A program made the position numbers and the translations under genes. 64,000 nt of DNA, taken from Bigelowiella natans CCMP2755. Lineage: Eukaryota; Cercozoa; Chlorarachniophyceae. Shown piece after piece: positions 1 to 13,319 of the stretch. How positions within the stretch are numbered: position 1 is the first letter of the stretch; each line of letters opens with the position of its first letter. The stretch covers positions 59,738 through 123,737 of the forward strand of contig ADNK01001009.1 of assembly GCA_000320545.1 (NCBI GenBank), read 5' to 3'. The notes beneath the pieces were generated by a model. That model was not told where the DNA came from, made no database searches, and saw only the letters and a list, made by a program, of their open reading frames with translations.

Positions 1-1116
1 TTGAATACTACTGTATCAGTTCATTTCGCAGCCGGTTGACGTCCATCTTAGTGGAAACACGTTTCGTGCGGCCCTGCATATATCGAAAGAGGAAGAAGAA
101 GAAGAAGAAGAAGAAGGAGGAGGAGGAGGTGAAAAAAAGGGCGACGATGCCCACAACAGATTCCAGCGGGTGATGATGTTACGGCTCCTCGTGCATTTAT
201 ACAACATAATCGAGAAGGATAACAATAAGAAAGAAATACCAGTCGAAGCTGGAAGTCCCCTGCGCCGTCCTTCGCCCCATCCTCCTTAGTTTCTGTCTTC
301 CCAGCTGCGCCTGATGCGCCTTCGGAACTGCACTGAAATTGCAGAGGATTTTCCTCCGTTTCTGGGTAATCAAGGGTCGATTGCATGTTGAATACGCGGA
401 AAAGATGCCTTGGAGCACAAGCGCAACGAAAGAAAGAAGGCCGACTCTACCCTGAAATCCAAACAAGAACACAGTTGAACAGATATATGCCGAAACGATT
501 CCTTTATCTTTGATTCGCTGCATCAAGGGCGGTCCGTTTACTACGATGACCACACTCCCAACACTTGCTGTTTCTCTATCAGTGCCCATCTCAAAGCAAT
601 GATCTTAGCACAAAATCAGCGCGGAGATTTTCTCCGAATCGCATCCTTGGTGGAAATGGCGGCAGGTTATCCACTTCCTCCCGTAGCCCTTTCCCTCTAC
701 TCCCACTATCTCTACAAAATCCCTCCCCTCTCATTTTTCTTCATGAATCGGGCCTGTGACCTTGTCCTTCAGGGTCCAGCCGCCATCGCCATAGCGCCTT
801 CAGCAGTCGATGTGGGGGGTTGGATGGGGCGCAAGGATCCGAATTTGTTTCGGAAAATTATTTTTTCGGCTTGGCTTTTCTGCACAAATTGGCTTATCGC
901 CGAGGAGGGGCGCCGCTCAAGCGCCTGCGTTTTCTTCCAGAACATTTTGAGGATTTCGGTCGCACACGAGGCGAGATCTCCCGACAGATTCGTTGTCGTG
1001 ATGGATAAATCCCCTGGAATTTCTGCGATATCGCGAGTGTTTGGTAAGGGCGTTTCAGCGTTTTCAGCAGGCCGACCGAGACAGGAACCGAGATCGATCA
1101 CAAGAAGACCTGTACG
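1..1116. other. Non-coding or unresolved flank
   Basis: I see no supportable gene here. A (GAA)n/(GGA)n tract lies near 88-128. A 130-codon open frame on the minus strand (197-589) starts with hydrophobic residues but has no family signature. The plus-strand frame from 599 to 1120 is open but has an unremarkable composition. This stretch may hold the promoter and 5' leader of the F-box gene that follows. Confidence 0.3.
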
Positions 1117-1744
1117 ATGAGGAAGATTGCTAGTAGTAGTGGTGGTGGTAATAGTAGAAGGACAACTACAAGGAGGAGGAGGACTCCTTCAAATGACGCC
1201 GCTGTGAAAGGGAAAGGTGGTGTGCGGTCATCCTCCTCATCGACACTGCGGACCGTCGGGAGAAATCCCATTGCCAAGTCCCGTCCTGCTTCATCCAAGC
1301 AGCCCAAAGTTCGCGCAACAAATAGAACTCGAAGCACCCCGACTCGAAGACGTGGGAGGTTAGAGATCAAAAGGTGCTGCCTACCGAAAGAGGCCTGGCT
1401 TAAGGTTTGCGAACACAAGCATATTATGGAAATCTGAGCGCCTTAAACAGGGGGGCCAACGCGTTACAGGTTCTTGAATTCACACATGATACTCGAACGA
1501 CTTGCCGATTGGCGTCCGTGTGCCGGATCGCGAACGAAGCGAGTTACGACGATAGGTAAGCAGACCTCTCCCTTAATCATAAACATATTTTAGATAGCAA
1601 TGCTTATTGACTTGGGGAAATGCAAATTTAGGATATGGAGGATTCTGTATAGCGCTCGTTTCAAAAAACAACCACAACGCGAAGACGTAACTTGCAGCGA
1701 CACCACTGGCCAAAATATTTATAGACGATAAGCCATATGATAAC

Positions 1745-1825
<81 letters not shown>

Positions 1826-3139
1826 GCGCGTATCTTTACGTGTTAGGGAACAACTTGGAAGAATTTTTACGAGATAGCCCACGCAAAGTCGAAGCACAAT
1901 AAGATATCCTCTGCATGGAAACGATATGAGGTATGGCAGTGGTTTGTATTTTGATATTCGCGCTGTTGACTTCCATGAACAATCTTCAATTCCAGAAACA
2001 TATTCGAAGCTCCCCATTCCCTTCGCTTCGCCAGCTTTACGACGATTTAGAACCCAAATTCATGGTCAACTTAGCTGAGCACTCTTCCCTTTCAGAGGAC
2101 TTCATTCTTCACTCACTCCTCGTTTTTGTCTACATTCTAAGGTGAATTGTGGAGTGATTCGAACCAGCGGGTATTCTCCCTTTCGATCAAATATCTCTCT
2201 CTTTTTCGTGGAGATAAATGTTATTCTCTCAGAGTTCCTGGTCATGGTGATTGTTGGCCTTTTCTTTCAGGATAGCCCGTCGATTAAGTTCCCAAGAAAA
2301 AGCTGAATATGCTCTGGGTTTTGAGGAGATCAAAGCAAAGACATGGTGTACACCGCTGAAAATGAATTCCTATGATCATACGTCGCACAATCGCTCCCTC
2401 TTTCCCCTTCTCCACATTAACAGAAGAAGAAGAAGAAGAAGAAGAGGGGGGGGGAGAGCGGTACGAAAGAAATTACGGTCTATCGTGTGTGTGTGTGTGT
2501 GTGTGTGTGTTATTGCTCATCTCATGACCTGTCTGAGTTTGATGGTAACAGGGTACACGAAGGCGCGACATGCGTTAAGATTCTCCTCCCAGAGAATGTT
2601 CGCTTCGACAACTCAACAGCAATAAATCTCATCCTCTCTGTGAAGAGGTAGGTACCACCACACCTGCTGTGGCCGTAATTGACTCTGCCGTCGGGCTCTC
2701 CATTTTAACTGTGCCCCCGGTCTGCGTATCTAGAAATAAATATGTGTGCTATATGTGTGCATGCTTGTTGTGCCTGAGTGTGGGCGCAACAGTGCATCTT
2801 AAATCACATTCATAGCTCCGTTCATGTGATTATTTACAGCTCGCGGATCTGCGCAAGGGCCCAGCTGATAAAAGCTGTTTTTACGAAGAAGGCATGAAAT
2901 TCTATTACGTGCTGTTCAGAGCTTATGTTATCTTTCGTTTCTTCAACACTGTGTTGTCGTTGTCGTTGTCGTTGTCGACATCATCATCTTTTGGCCTTTT
3001 ACTTAGTCGTGGAAGCTTGTTGAAGCTAGCAAAGGCTGTAGTATGCAGCTGCATCAGTTAACAATGAGAACGTCCAACGGATGCTCATGCTCAGTTGTTG
3101 CAGGGTAAGAAACACATCTTGAAAAGCTTCATACTCTAA
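1117..3139 (+). CDS. F-box domain protein
   Basis: F-box proteins are substrate receptors of SCF ubiquitin ligases and bind Skp1 through a motif of about 45 residues. Six exons join with GT-AG borders and consistent phase: 1117-1404, 1470-1555, 2271-2345, 2552-2639, 2840-2926 and 3104-3139, giving about 219 aa. Residues 1-85 are Ser/Arg-rich and low in complexity. The F-box crosses the first intron: LPKEAWLK ends exon 1 and VLEFTHDTRTTCRLASVCR begins exon 2, matching the LP..V L...L..L..VCR pattern of the family. The rest (about 110 residues, e.g. KILLPENVRFDN) carries no LRR, WD40 or Kelch repeat that I recognise, so the substrate is unknown. The start is the first ATG of the open frame. Introns hold (GT)n and compound (CT)n(CA)n tracts. 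The F-box call is fairly firm; the last two exons are less certain. Confidence 0.6.
1748..1823. repeat. Compound (CT)n(CA)n microsatellite
   Basis: An uninterrupted CT tract runs directly into a CA tract. It lies in the second intron of the F-box gene model. Similar compound tracts recur throughout the window. Confidence 0.95.
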
Positions 3140-3265
3140 CAGAGAGAAGGAAGGCATTTTACTTATCACGATCTCTCTCTTATTAGCAATTTAAAAAAGT
3201 ATTTTGTTTTCGCCATCAGGGCCTTCTCCGGGGACTCGTGTGCCTCACGTAAAACACACCACGCA

Positions 3266-3303
<38 letters not shown>

Positions 3304-3444
3304 TATTCATTGACGCGTTCAAGTTCGATGCGCTTCTTCTTCTTCTTCTTCTTCAAACGTTGCACTCGTTGGCCTCTCCTCCTTTTTTAAACGACTCCCT
3401 CCCTTGCCCCTGCCTACCCGTAACCCTACATTCCTCAAATACTA

Positions 3445-3669
3445 ATGATGACAGAGGGGTCGAGCGTGCTGTCTTTCATGGCTATCAATATCCCATTCTT
3501 GGCGACCCTTTCAATGTATTATGTGAGCAGAAAACCAAATGATAATACCGAGCACTTATGGGCATGATTTGATATTTTACTGTGATAGAAATGATGCGTA
3601 TGGATGAAGTCATCTATCTGTTTGTGCCTCAACATCAATTCTATCCTACCCGGTGTTTTCACTACTCTT

Positions 3670-3722
<53 letters not shown>

Positions 3723-4089
3723 TTTCTCCCGTTTTGGCAACAATAAATTCAAAGTCTGAAACGGCCTTTCCATAAGGTGGAAAAGAAACGAGAAGAGAGA
3801 GTCGTGTAGTAGTAATGGTACAGGTACCTGTCGATATCCCACGAAAACCGGTTGATTTAACACCAATTTCGAGGATATAACGACAGAGCCAAAGCCGATA
3901 TACTGATCGATTTCATTTTTTTAAATGATAGTATTGCTTGTGTGTGTGTGTGTGTGCGCGCGCGCGCGCGCAGTATATCGCTTTATTTAAATGGCAATAA
4001 TAATGTAAATGTTGCATTTTTACACTATGGTCATTTATGTAGGTGGTTCCTGATGACATCGACCGTCAATACGGTTTGCACGGCTATTC

Positions 4090-4129
<40 letters not shown>

Positions 4130-4192
4130 CCTAGCAAGAACTTTGCCACATTGATGCACTGTCGTCGTATTTATTGTCGTATTCCTTGTCTT

Positions 4193-4226
<34 letters not shown>

Positions 4227-4349
4227 TTCCATGCTCGTTAACTTTCGATTTGAAGCTCGCATCGCCCTCCGACATCCCGGTGTAGAATATTGGTAAGTGT
4301 TAAGAAGAGAGGGAAAGGGGGAGAATGAGAAACACACACACACACACAC

Positions 4350-4400
<51 letters not shown>

Positions 4401-4675
4401 AGGGGGGTAGAGACCTGGTAGTACTCGTTCGCATGCCTTCATTGGCTAGCCGCCAACTGAATTTTGGCTGTATAGTGTGTAGTGTTGTGTGATTAAGTCA
4501 CCAAGAGCATCTATAGAAATTCAATTTAACGGTATTTATTGCTTATGCGCTCTATGTTTCATTGTATAGGAAATCCAGCTTCCGAGAGGTACGGTGTTCT
4601 CTATCACGTATTTCTGGATTTCTACATATAAACCGATAGCAAGGGCATATATGAACGCAAAGATGTGAAACCCGA

Positions 4676-4711
<36 letters not shown>

Positions 4712-4845
4712 TATACAAATGTGGCTGGAAGATATTCGGAAAGCAGGACGCATCTGGAGCTACGAAATCCTACGTGTTCCCCCTCATATCTGGTTCTAAG
4801 AACTTCTAACATGTAAAAACCGAGCATGTCCCTGCCCTCCTTCTT

Positions 4846-4888
<43 letters not shown>

Positions 4889-4951
4889 CCCTCTCAAAAA
4901 TCTTCCGAAAACAATCGCAACAGGAACAGATTCCAGTATGTCCCCTGGTGA
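3445..4951 (+). CDS. Small single-pass membrane protein (about 63 aa)
   Basis: Four short exons (3445-3522, 4043-4091, 4256-4292, 4924-4951) have canonical GT-AG borders, join in phase and close exactly on a stop codon, giving 63 residues. The N-terminus contains a hydrophobic segment (FMAINIPFLATLSMYY) suited to one membrane helix. It is followed by a polar aromatic tail (DIDRQYGLHGYS, then HPGVEYWNRFQYVPW at the C-terminus). This shape is typical of small accessory subunits of mitochondrial inner-membrane complexes, but I do not recognise the family and that role is inference. A further micro-exon in the 520-bp first intron cannot be excluded. The third exon begins right after an (AT)n tract, and the second exon's donor is the first unit of a (GT)n tract. 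Confidence 0.45.
3668..3719. repeat. (CT)n microsatellite
   Basis: A pure CT tract of about 50 bp inside the first intron of the small membrane-protein gene. Confidence 0.95.
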
Positions 4952-6053
4952 GCGCATCACGGTCAAGAAAGGACTACTGAAGCGCTTCGACATGAAATCG
5001 CCGGATAGGTCGCAGCAATAGCTTCCCCTCCCCCCAAAACTATGGATGAACAGAATGAGGATGAAACCGACTACACCTCCCGTCGCCCCCACACACCTCA
5101 ATGAATGGACACGCACGCGATGATATACATAAATCTTGGTTTATCTTGGATCATCCCTTCAGCCTTCCGTTGCAGTTTCCGTGGAGGACAGAAGCGTTCA
5201 GCGGCTCTGTTCCCAACGTGCGTGTGCATGCTTACATCCATGCATGGTGAGCGTGGTGTTGGCTATCCTCTCCTTTCGGAGCCCATTCATACTCATCAGC
5301 TTCGAGACACTTAGATATCGTGATGTTGCTGTAGTGCTGGAATGTACGCCAGCAAATCTAAGCTACTTTATGCTATTGCTAGGCTGTCATCGTGGACTTT
5401 TGCCTGTGGGACGAGCACAAACACGTCGTGTGGAGCCTAAGGTTCGGCCATTAAATAAGAGAATCCAGCAGCACTGCTGCACCAATCGTAGTCGTAATCG
5501 GAATGAATGCTGCAGAGGGACATGTTGCGAATCAGCTCCGTCTATCTTTTGTAATCTAAAAAATCGATAGATTTTAATGCTTTGCATCCGTCTCCTTCGT
5601 ACCATTCTCTCCTCTCGCTCGAATAGATGCCCCTGTTTCCTTGAGCTTGTGTGGCGAATACTAAATCCTCTTTGTTTCTTCAGCAAGTGCTGTAGCTTTG
5701 AGAAGGAAGAGGAGAAGGGGGGGAACCTAGATTTCGCATCGTCGGCAGAGGGGCTTCAAAGATTCAAGCTGCAGGCCGCTGTATGATTCGCGTAGCAGGG
5801 AGAGATACAGATAATCAAATATTCACATATGCGTACACGAAGATTGTGCGGTTATATATGTCTGAGATTGGCCGAACACATACAGGGGGATTTCAATGAG
5901 GGCAGCTTGTTGTTACATTTCAAATGGGCAGCACCTCGTGACGATGACGCCAGGGGTTGCTCTGTCTTCGTGACGGTAGGAGGCTGTGTATGAATATATT
6001 GCCTTACGATGTGCTTTTTATGCACGGAATAGCGCAAGTACACATTTAACGCA

Positions 6054-6097
<44 letters not shown>

Positions 6098-7033
6098 TAC
6101 ATGTATTTATATTTAAAAAAATATCGAATCATGAGGCAGTAGTGCGGTAGTCTATGGGATTAGTGATGTGACCCTCCTCTTTTCTTTGTTGCTGAGGCTG
6201 GAACAATGATATAATCTTTAGGAATTCCACATGCGCCTGCACGCTGGTTTCATCAATAGCAAATTTGGCACGAAGTACTAAATTGCTTAAACCTAGGGAA
6301 CGTGTTCGCCTCTAAAAAATTAATTGAGGCCAGATGGCGCAATCAATTCTAATGACAGTCATGGGTGCACTTGACACGCAAATTTGCTCCATCATCTTGC
6401 AAAACGAGCGTGGGTGCTTCTACAACAAATAACAAATGCCCGCCCGCCCCCGCGCCGGCGCAATCTCGATCGCGTTCTAGCGTTCCACACCTTGCTAGCT
6501 TGGCAATTCTGTGTGACAAAGTTGTTCCTTTGCCTAGGAATGCAAAAAATTGCTAGCGCCGCGCGACGATGTAGCAGACACATGTCATTGTTGTGAGCGA
6601 TGAGCGCGTGTCTTGGCTAGCTAGCTCCATGCGTCAGTTGGGTGAAGGCCCCACGTCGTAGCTGTGGCTAGCATGGCAACATGTGTGCCCTAGCTGCCAT
6701 ACACATTGCATGCAAGCGCAGCATCGCTAATACATGATCATAATAGACACAACGTTCGACACGCACATGCATTATAGCATACTTAGCGGACACTCTCGCT
6801 TGTGCTGCATGGTACAGCAGAACGTAGAAACAGACATAGAGGATGAACGGACATTGTGCGATATTTGTTGTCTATGCAAAGCACGTATTTCCTTCAGGAT
6901 TCAAACTTTATTCACGGTATAACTTTACGCCTACTTGCGTAATATCGAAGCTGGCCTCAGAGGGTCTCTGTGCCCTCCGTCTCACTTGCAGATCTTCGGT
7001 GAGGACTCCTGTTTCTTCACGGTGTCAATTTAT
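4952..7033. other. Intergenic region with microsatellites
   Basis: About 2 kb without a gene I can support. It holds a pure (AT)n tract at about 6058-6091 and a region at 6350-6800 rich in short palindromes such as GCTAGC and GCATGC. A plus-strand frame at 5136-5570 and a minus-strand frame at 5387-5686 overlap each other and resemble no family. Confidence 0.5.
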
Positions 7034-7684
7034 CTAATGATGCGCCTTCTTTCCTTGGTTGTAGCCGATGATGCTCTTGCGGCCAAGCATCTCCCCCACG
7101 ACGTAAGCACCATAGATTTGAAGACCGCAAACAGAACCAACAGCAAGCTCCCTGTAGGTCAGTTCAGCTGGGGCCATAATCTTATCCTTGACAACCTTTT
7201 TACATGTATGGATTCAGTCTGCAATTTCCCCCTCATTATCATAAATTCTAATATTTTTAAGTGTGCTAGAAATTGTGACATCGTAAAATATTTTATTATG
7301 GCTCAACTGTAGTGATTTTGTTTGTTGGTTGGCCTACAGGAAATTGGGTCTTGGCCTTTGCAATGGTGTCCCCGTACGTGGTCAAGTAGCGGTACCAGTA
7401 GGCGAACCTCTGCACCATGATGTCCTATGTGTTGTTTATCAACATCACTCAGATTTCCACAGCAGCGGTAGAATGTAGCCACGCAAACAACTGTGAGGGG
7501 TATGGATGCTCCCAATGACCACGCTACCCCTCTCTCAAAGAGAAAGTATTCATCGTCTTTTGAAATATGCAATATTTGAAAGTACCTGTCCGGCAGCCTC
7601 GAGGGACTTGGAGGGTTTGAGGACGGCGTTGGCAGCAGGAGCCATGCCAGGGAAGCGGGTTGCAAGCTGTGAGATGAACGACAT
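7034..7684 (-). CDS. ATP5MG: Mitochondrial ATP synthase subunit g
   Basis: Subunit g is a small peripheral-stalk and dimer-interface protein of the mitochondrial F1Fo ATP synthase, anchored in the inner membrane by one helix near its C-terminus. Three exons on the minus strand (7684-7586, 7409-7338, 7195-7034) have GT-AG borders, keep phase 0 at both joins and give exactly 110 aa, the usual size. The middle exon encodes FAYWYRYLTTYGDTIAKAK. The last exon encodes the membrane helix GLQIYGAYVVGEMLGR, which carries the G-x-x-x-G-type face (GAYVVGEMLG) that mediates dimer contacts in this family, and then the IIGY-like terminus. The start is the ATG before SFISQLATRFPG, a short amphipathic beginning consistent with mitochondrial import. 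Confidence is high on family and structure. Confidence 0.85.
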
Positions 7685-8855
7685 TCTCTCCCTAAGGTCT
7701 TTCAAGATTTGAAGGCAGATCGAGATGGTATCATCTTTAACACATAGATTATCAAAATATTCTGTATAATATATGTACGACATAAAACATTATAATACCA
7801 TTTTAAAATTAGGCATTTATCATGCTACCAAAATTCTGCTTCAAAGCTTACGAATTTGGCAGCCTATCACTACAAGCGCACACGCACTTAAAATCCCGTT
7901 TATTAAAGTCTAACGTCTTCATAATCTTCATGACGTTAGATATAATTACCCAGCAATCGTTAAATAATACTCATTTGCCCGGATGGATTCGCGTGCAGAA
8001 ATCTCCTCTAGGTACGATTGTTCCTAGTTCACACAGGATTATTTGATATTTTGCTTGAAACACAGGGCTTTTGAGGAAAACTGAATTAATTAGCACCCGG
8101 CTCCATTTTTCATCGAGAATTATGGCCAGAAGATGGACTAAATGCCTTGTATATTCTTCAATATGTGTCAATATTTTCTGTCGTAGTGGGTATATTATGG
8201 GAAAAACAGCTCTTAGGATAACCGAAATTCTCACTATTGTGCTTGAATTTGCACTATCAGACAGACGGAAACGTCATCGCTTCGGAGACAACATTGTGGG
8301 GCGGAAAATGTTCGATATTATTTATAAGCGACAAGTCGAAAAGGTTGTCGCAAATATCTCTATGTCTTCCTTCAAACATGGACGGCACTCATTTTTGGAG
8401 CTTTCCCGATGTTTTCGATTATCGTCATTATATCGGATAAACATCGTAAATTTATTTTCTAAAATTTAAATTATAAGAAAGAGGACAACAATGGGCTCCA
8501 GCTAGGCCTCTCCAGCTTCTCCCGGCCCTCTGCCTACCATGAGAAGAATCCTCCTGGCCGCCTCGATTCTAATTACTTGGGCAGACCCGCGCCATAATGT
8601 TCCTCCACCTAGTACCTCCATTGCATCACTAACGCTCGCGCTACCGCCCGAACTCAATGTCAATCAAAGAGAGGAGAAGGTGGTTCTTTAAGCATTATGT
8701 ACCTGTTTTGTGATTGTTTCCGGGTACTTTTGAATTTTTCACAGTAAACGAGTAGCTGAGTGCTAGACCGTGAAAATGCCGGACAATGCCATGTATATGC
8801 GATAAGAGGGGTTGGTGATATGTTTCGAATGCGAAATGGATGGATTGCTTCGTAG
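7685..8855. other. Intergenic region, possible first exon of the next gene
   Basis: Between the ATP synthase g start (minus) and the first firm exon of the next plus-strand gene. An ATG at 8539 opens a 47-codon frame to 8679, ending in a GT donor, with a signal-peptide-like beginning (MRRILLAASILITWADP). Its phase does not match the next confirmed exon directly, so its membership is unproven. Overlapping frames at 8071-8469 (+) and 7971-8234 (-) are unresolved. Confidence 0.3.
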
Positions 8856-9080
8856 GGCCGAAAGAAAAATTCCTACCGTTGGACCCTCCGGATCCGGGAA
8901 TGGTTGGTGTGGCTTGGCACCCCACGGTCCAAAAACAACCGTGGGGTTCGTCAAAACACGTGGTTTGGCAAACTCCTTCATTCTCGCAGGTTGATCTTTT
9001 TCCCTCCTCCTTCCCAATGAACCCTACTTTACACATACATCAATTTTCCAGATCTCTCCCTCCCCCCCCCCCCCCCCCCA

Positions 9081-9123
<43 letters not shown>

Positions 9124-12100
9124 TTTTCTGTCTATCTATCCCTGATCCAATTTCTTCTAATATTTGCTGTTGGTTACCTTTCTGTGCTGCTATCCTAGGA
9201 CGTAGAACCCGTTTTCCATACGGACTGGCGTTTTCCAACCAAACGGCAAAACAACGTGAAGATGGCGACTCTCCAGCATGTCACGAAAAGGTACTTCCTG
9301 TTAACAGCCACATCGAGGAAAAAACAGCCTGTGTGATCACGTGTTTCAAGAATATGATTTATGGTATCATGGATAGACGCTGCATCACTTCATACTCTGA
9401 TTGCTTTCGTTGCTTTCCCCCCACCCTTTTTCTAGACGCATACCCGGTTTTCGAGATGTGTACAAGATACATGTGGGGAGGGGGGGGAGGCTGAAGAACA
9501 CAGAAAATGCGTTGCACTCAACTGTGCTATGGTAGTAACACACAGAAAAGCCAAGACGACGACGATAGTGTTGCGGTGACTACTTTTTCTAGGATGTGTG
9601 TAGCAATGCGCAGCTGCTACCGCTGCTACTGCAAACAACAAGGGAATAGGAAAGAGACTGATTAAGTTTGTTATCTGGTGTTTGTGCGTGCGTGCGTGTT
9701 GTTATCGTGATCTAATTTCAGGATGTGCTACGAGCGAAAAATGGTGCAACATGCTGGTCTTGTCTCTCATGGTAAGTGTAAGCAGCAGCAACAACGCACA
9801 GCGGCAGCAGCCATTGTAGAAGTACAGAGTAGAAAAAGAGAAAAGCCATCAACATCGTTCTCACTTACCCACCATCTTCTCGATCTTGATTTGGATGACT
9901 CAATCACAAACGCTGGAGTTTGGCCGCCGTGTTTGAACTACGAATAACAAGGAGGCTCTGCGTGTGCCCTTTTGTGTGACCCGGAAAGAGCTATCGTTCG
10001 CCTGATAAATCGCTATTGCCATCCTTAGGTATGAAGAGGCCAGAGCACACTCAAGACTGTCGATAAACGCGAGGTGGGGCCAAGGCAGGGAGACGACGAG
10101 CAGCTTCGGAGAAAGGCCCTACGCAGAGTTCCAAGATGATAAATTTAGATGGGGCGGCGACGAGTGCACACGGAAGAAGAGGTAATGAGGATGAGACTGT
10201 TGTCCATTCGACGATGGCCACTCTGAATTGTTCTTGATCTTCCCTTACTCGTTTATTATTCACTATGTAAGCATCCAATAGAACATCTCAACAGGTCTTT
10301 GTTTTTTAAGTTTCGCCATTATTGTTTACCCTGAAATCAATTTTTGCTCTTGCTTCTTCTTCACTACTCCCCCCCCCCCCCCCCCTCCGTCCTCCCCTGT
10401 CTATCCGTCTCTTTTTCTTCTTTGTTCTTGTATTTTTCACCTCCTCCTCCTCCTCCTCCTCCTCCTCCTCCTTTGTGTATTTGTACTCATGGCATCTGGT
10501 AGCGTTGAGTTCGCTGGCAATCCAGGCCTAGTGCTGCTATCACGGTTCCCGATTCACAATGCCAACGCTCGACTCCTACCCTCCTTCGCTGATCAGAGAG
10601 GGTATACCAGCATTCATGCCAATCGCCAATAACTCATCGTCGTACATGAAGGAACACTCTCAACTCCATGATAGTCCTTTAAAGGAAAAGGGGGATTTTT
10701 CTTACAGGGCAGATCAATATCAGCAGCCACCACCGCACAAACAAACATACTTGCCCTAACCATAAATAACACACATCCTGTGTCCTCACTCCCTCCCGCC
10801 CGCCCCCCTCAGCTTTATCGATGCCGAAATCGTTGCTGGAGACGCGGCGTCAGAGACGAATGGGGATGGGAGAGGGGGGGGGGTGCGTTTCTCTGTGACA
10901 TGCCTCACGCTGACACCCGCCACAACCACGCCGTTTGCACCGACATACCGAAATCCACCAGGACAGGTACCACGACGCACATACCTCTAATATTCCTTTG
11001 CGCCGCTACCATATCTTCTGGTTTTGGACGCCCCCCCCCCCCCCCCCCCTTCCCGCCGTCGCTATCTGCCCTCAGTTTTCAAGCTACGCGTCCGAGCGCA
11101 CGTGGCAGCTGCAGCACATGAAGCAGCACGGCCACATACACTCCCACCTCGACAGCGGCGACCGCATCCACCAACACCGTCGACGTGGAGGGAGGGGAGA
11201 CGGGAGAACAGCACCCACGAGTATGGGCACGGAGAATCTGGAGGAAAGGGAGGGGGGCGGGGGGGCGGAATTCACGAGTGATATTCCGCATATTCTTCTT
11301 GGAGACCTCCCAGACATGCTCAAATCCAAGCGTTCGTCGACAGAAGAACCGATGGCATCAGCCTTGATTACCGGAGATCCCGAAGATGCTGTGCTGTCAT
11401 CCGAGACGAAGAAGAAGGAGGCGGCGACCGGTCAGCTGCTAAATTTAGAAGAGTACGGCGTTAAGAAGCACGTGTCCTCGCAGGGGAGCTGGATAGGGAC
11501 TTGTGACTCCTCCGGAGAAGCTGTGTTACTAGAGGAAGAAGAAGGAGAAGAATTACAACAACAGCAACAACAACAGCTACAACAAGATGATGTTAGAAAT
11601 AGTGAGAGCTTGAACAGCAAGTTACATACGCAGCAGCATTGGATGGTACAGGGTGTCACTGCAAAGCTCACCTTCCTAACCAAGGCAACTTTCGCGCTGG
11701 GGGAGACAGAAAAGGCTGAGGAAGATCATAGCCACCACCACCACCACCAGCAGCAGCATGACCACCAAAACCATGCAGTTGACCTTGCAGTCGACGAAGA
11801 AACAGCATCACTTCCACCTGAGGCTGGAAGTGAAGAACAACGAAAGGAGGGGCAGAGGGGGACGATGCCGCTGCAAGGACAACAACAAGAACAACAGCAT
11901 CAGCGGCCTTTGGCAAACGCAACCACACTATCATCATCATCATCCTCAACAACAACAACAACAACAACAACACAATCGGTAAACGTTGAAGCCGATGATT
12001 TCCTCGGAAAGCTAGAATCGGACAACGACGTGGCGGGAATCGTAAAGGAGGAGGAGGAGGATAATCATCGGGGAGGGGAGGGGGGGCGGGGCCAGGCAAC

Positions 12101-13288
12101 TGCCGAGCAGCAGAAAGTAGTCGGCGAAAGCATGCCATCTGCCTCGAAAACGACACGGCGCCAAGACCGAGTTAAAAACTCTCACCAGGTAGGAAAGAAG
12201 GCTAGTTTGACAGAATAATTGGGAATTGGTAGGTGAGGAGGGGAGGGAGGGGAAGGATATTGCGGCACATATCAGCCGCATCATCGATGAACGCTTTCTC
12301 CTTGCTTTTCTCCCGTCGGGAGGACGGAGTACACCTCCATATTTTTGTCCATGCGATGTAGACAGATTCGTCCCGACGAACAAACTAGGAAAAAACAAGC
12401 AAGCAGCTGCTGTGTGTTGTCGTGCATGGATCGATTTGCCTGATCGATGATGAGGATGGAAAGTATGCGGTGACTCTCCAGAAGCAATACTCATTGGACT
12501 CTTTTCTGTGGTTGTTGTTGCTGTTGTTGTTGTTGTTTTGGTTTTATGCATGGATGAAGGCGATGCACCCTGGTGCGCAGGAGTCAACAACATCATCATC
12601 ATCGTCATCATCATCCGACGCGTATTCTGGCTCTCATAGCAAGAAGCGATATGTAGCTTTCGGGGGGCATAAGGAGATGCCCCGTGCTTTCCAAACGCCA
12701 GGTCGGTTAAGCTTGTTGGTTGTTAGGACGTCGTTCATAAAGAAGAGCTTCTCCGGAAGCATCATGCCTTGTGAATTGACAAATGAATTGTGCTTCTGCT
12801 TCTGCCTAATACATATCGCTCCTCCCCCCTCTCTCCCCCCTCCTTTCTGTATCAAATGTCAGTCGAAGCCGCTGGCAATACGATTTATGGTCGCTTTGCA
12901 GGTAGCTGCTATTTTAAGATGGCCACAAGGCGCGCGCGCACACACATACACAAATGTAGACAGTAGGTGGTTATATTTATTCATTTTATAAGTTTTATAA
13001 TGTGTGTGTGTTCATTTTTTGGTTAAATGCTACCCGCGCACATTACACCGCTGTTGGTTCGTTTCCTTCTTGCGTGCAGGAAACGTGAACGTACGACAAG
13101 AAGAGGAGTTATTTGAGAAAACGAGGTAGGTAAGTAGGTAGGTTTGTGGAGTGAGAGTGGAAGTGAGATCTGTGGGTGGTTATTGCGTCAGATATTGCCC
13201 ATCATCAACAACACATATGCTCACGGCACATGCCAACTGTAAGGAGGAGGCATTTATAGATCTTGTCTGGCTCTCTCTTACTTTCATC

Positions 13289-13319
<31 letters not shown>

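Noticed and set aside
2140-2230. tRNA-like B box (GGTTCGAATC on the minus strand)
   Set aside because: The flanking bases do not form a T-arm stem and no A box or acceptor stem lies at the right distance.
10300-10531. Long Ser/Leu/Pro-rich plus-strand open frame
   Set aside because: It is the translation of poly-C, CT-rich and (CTC)n tracts and has no conserved features.
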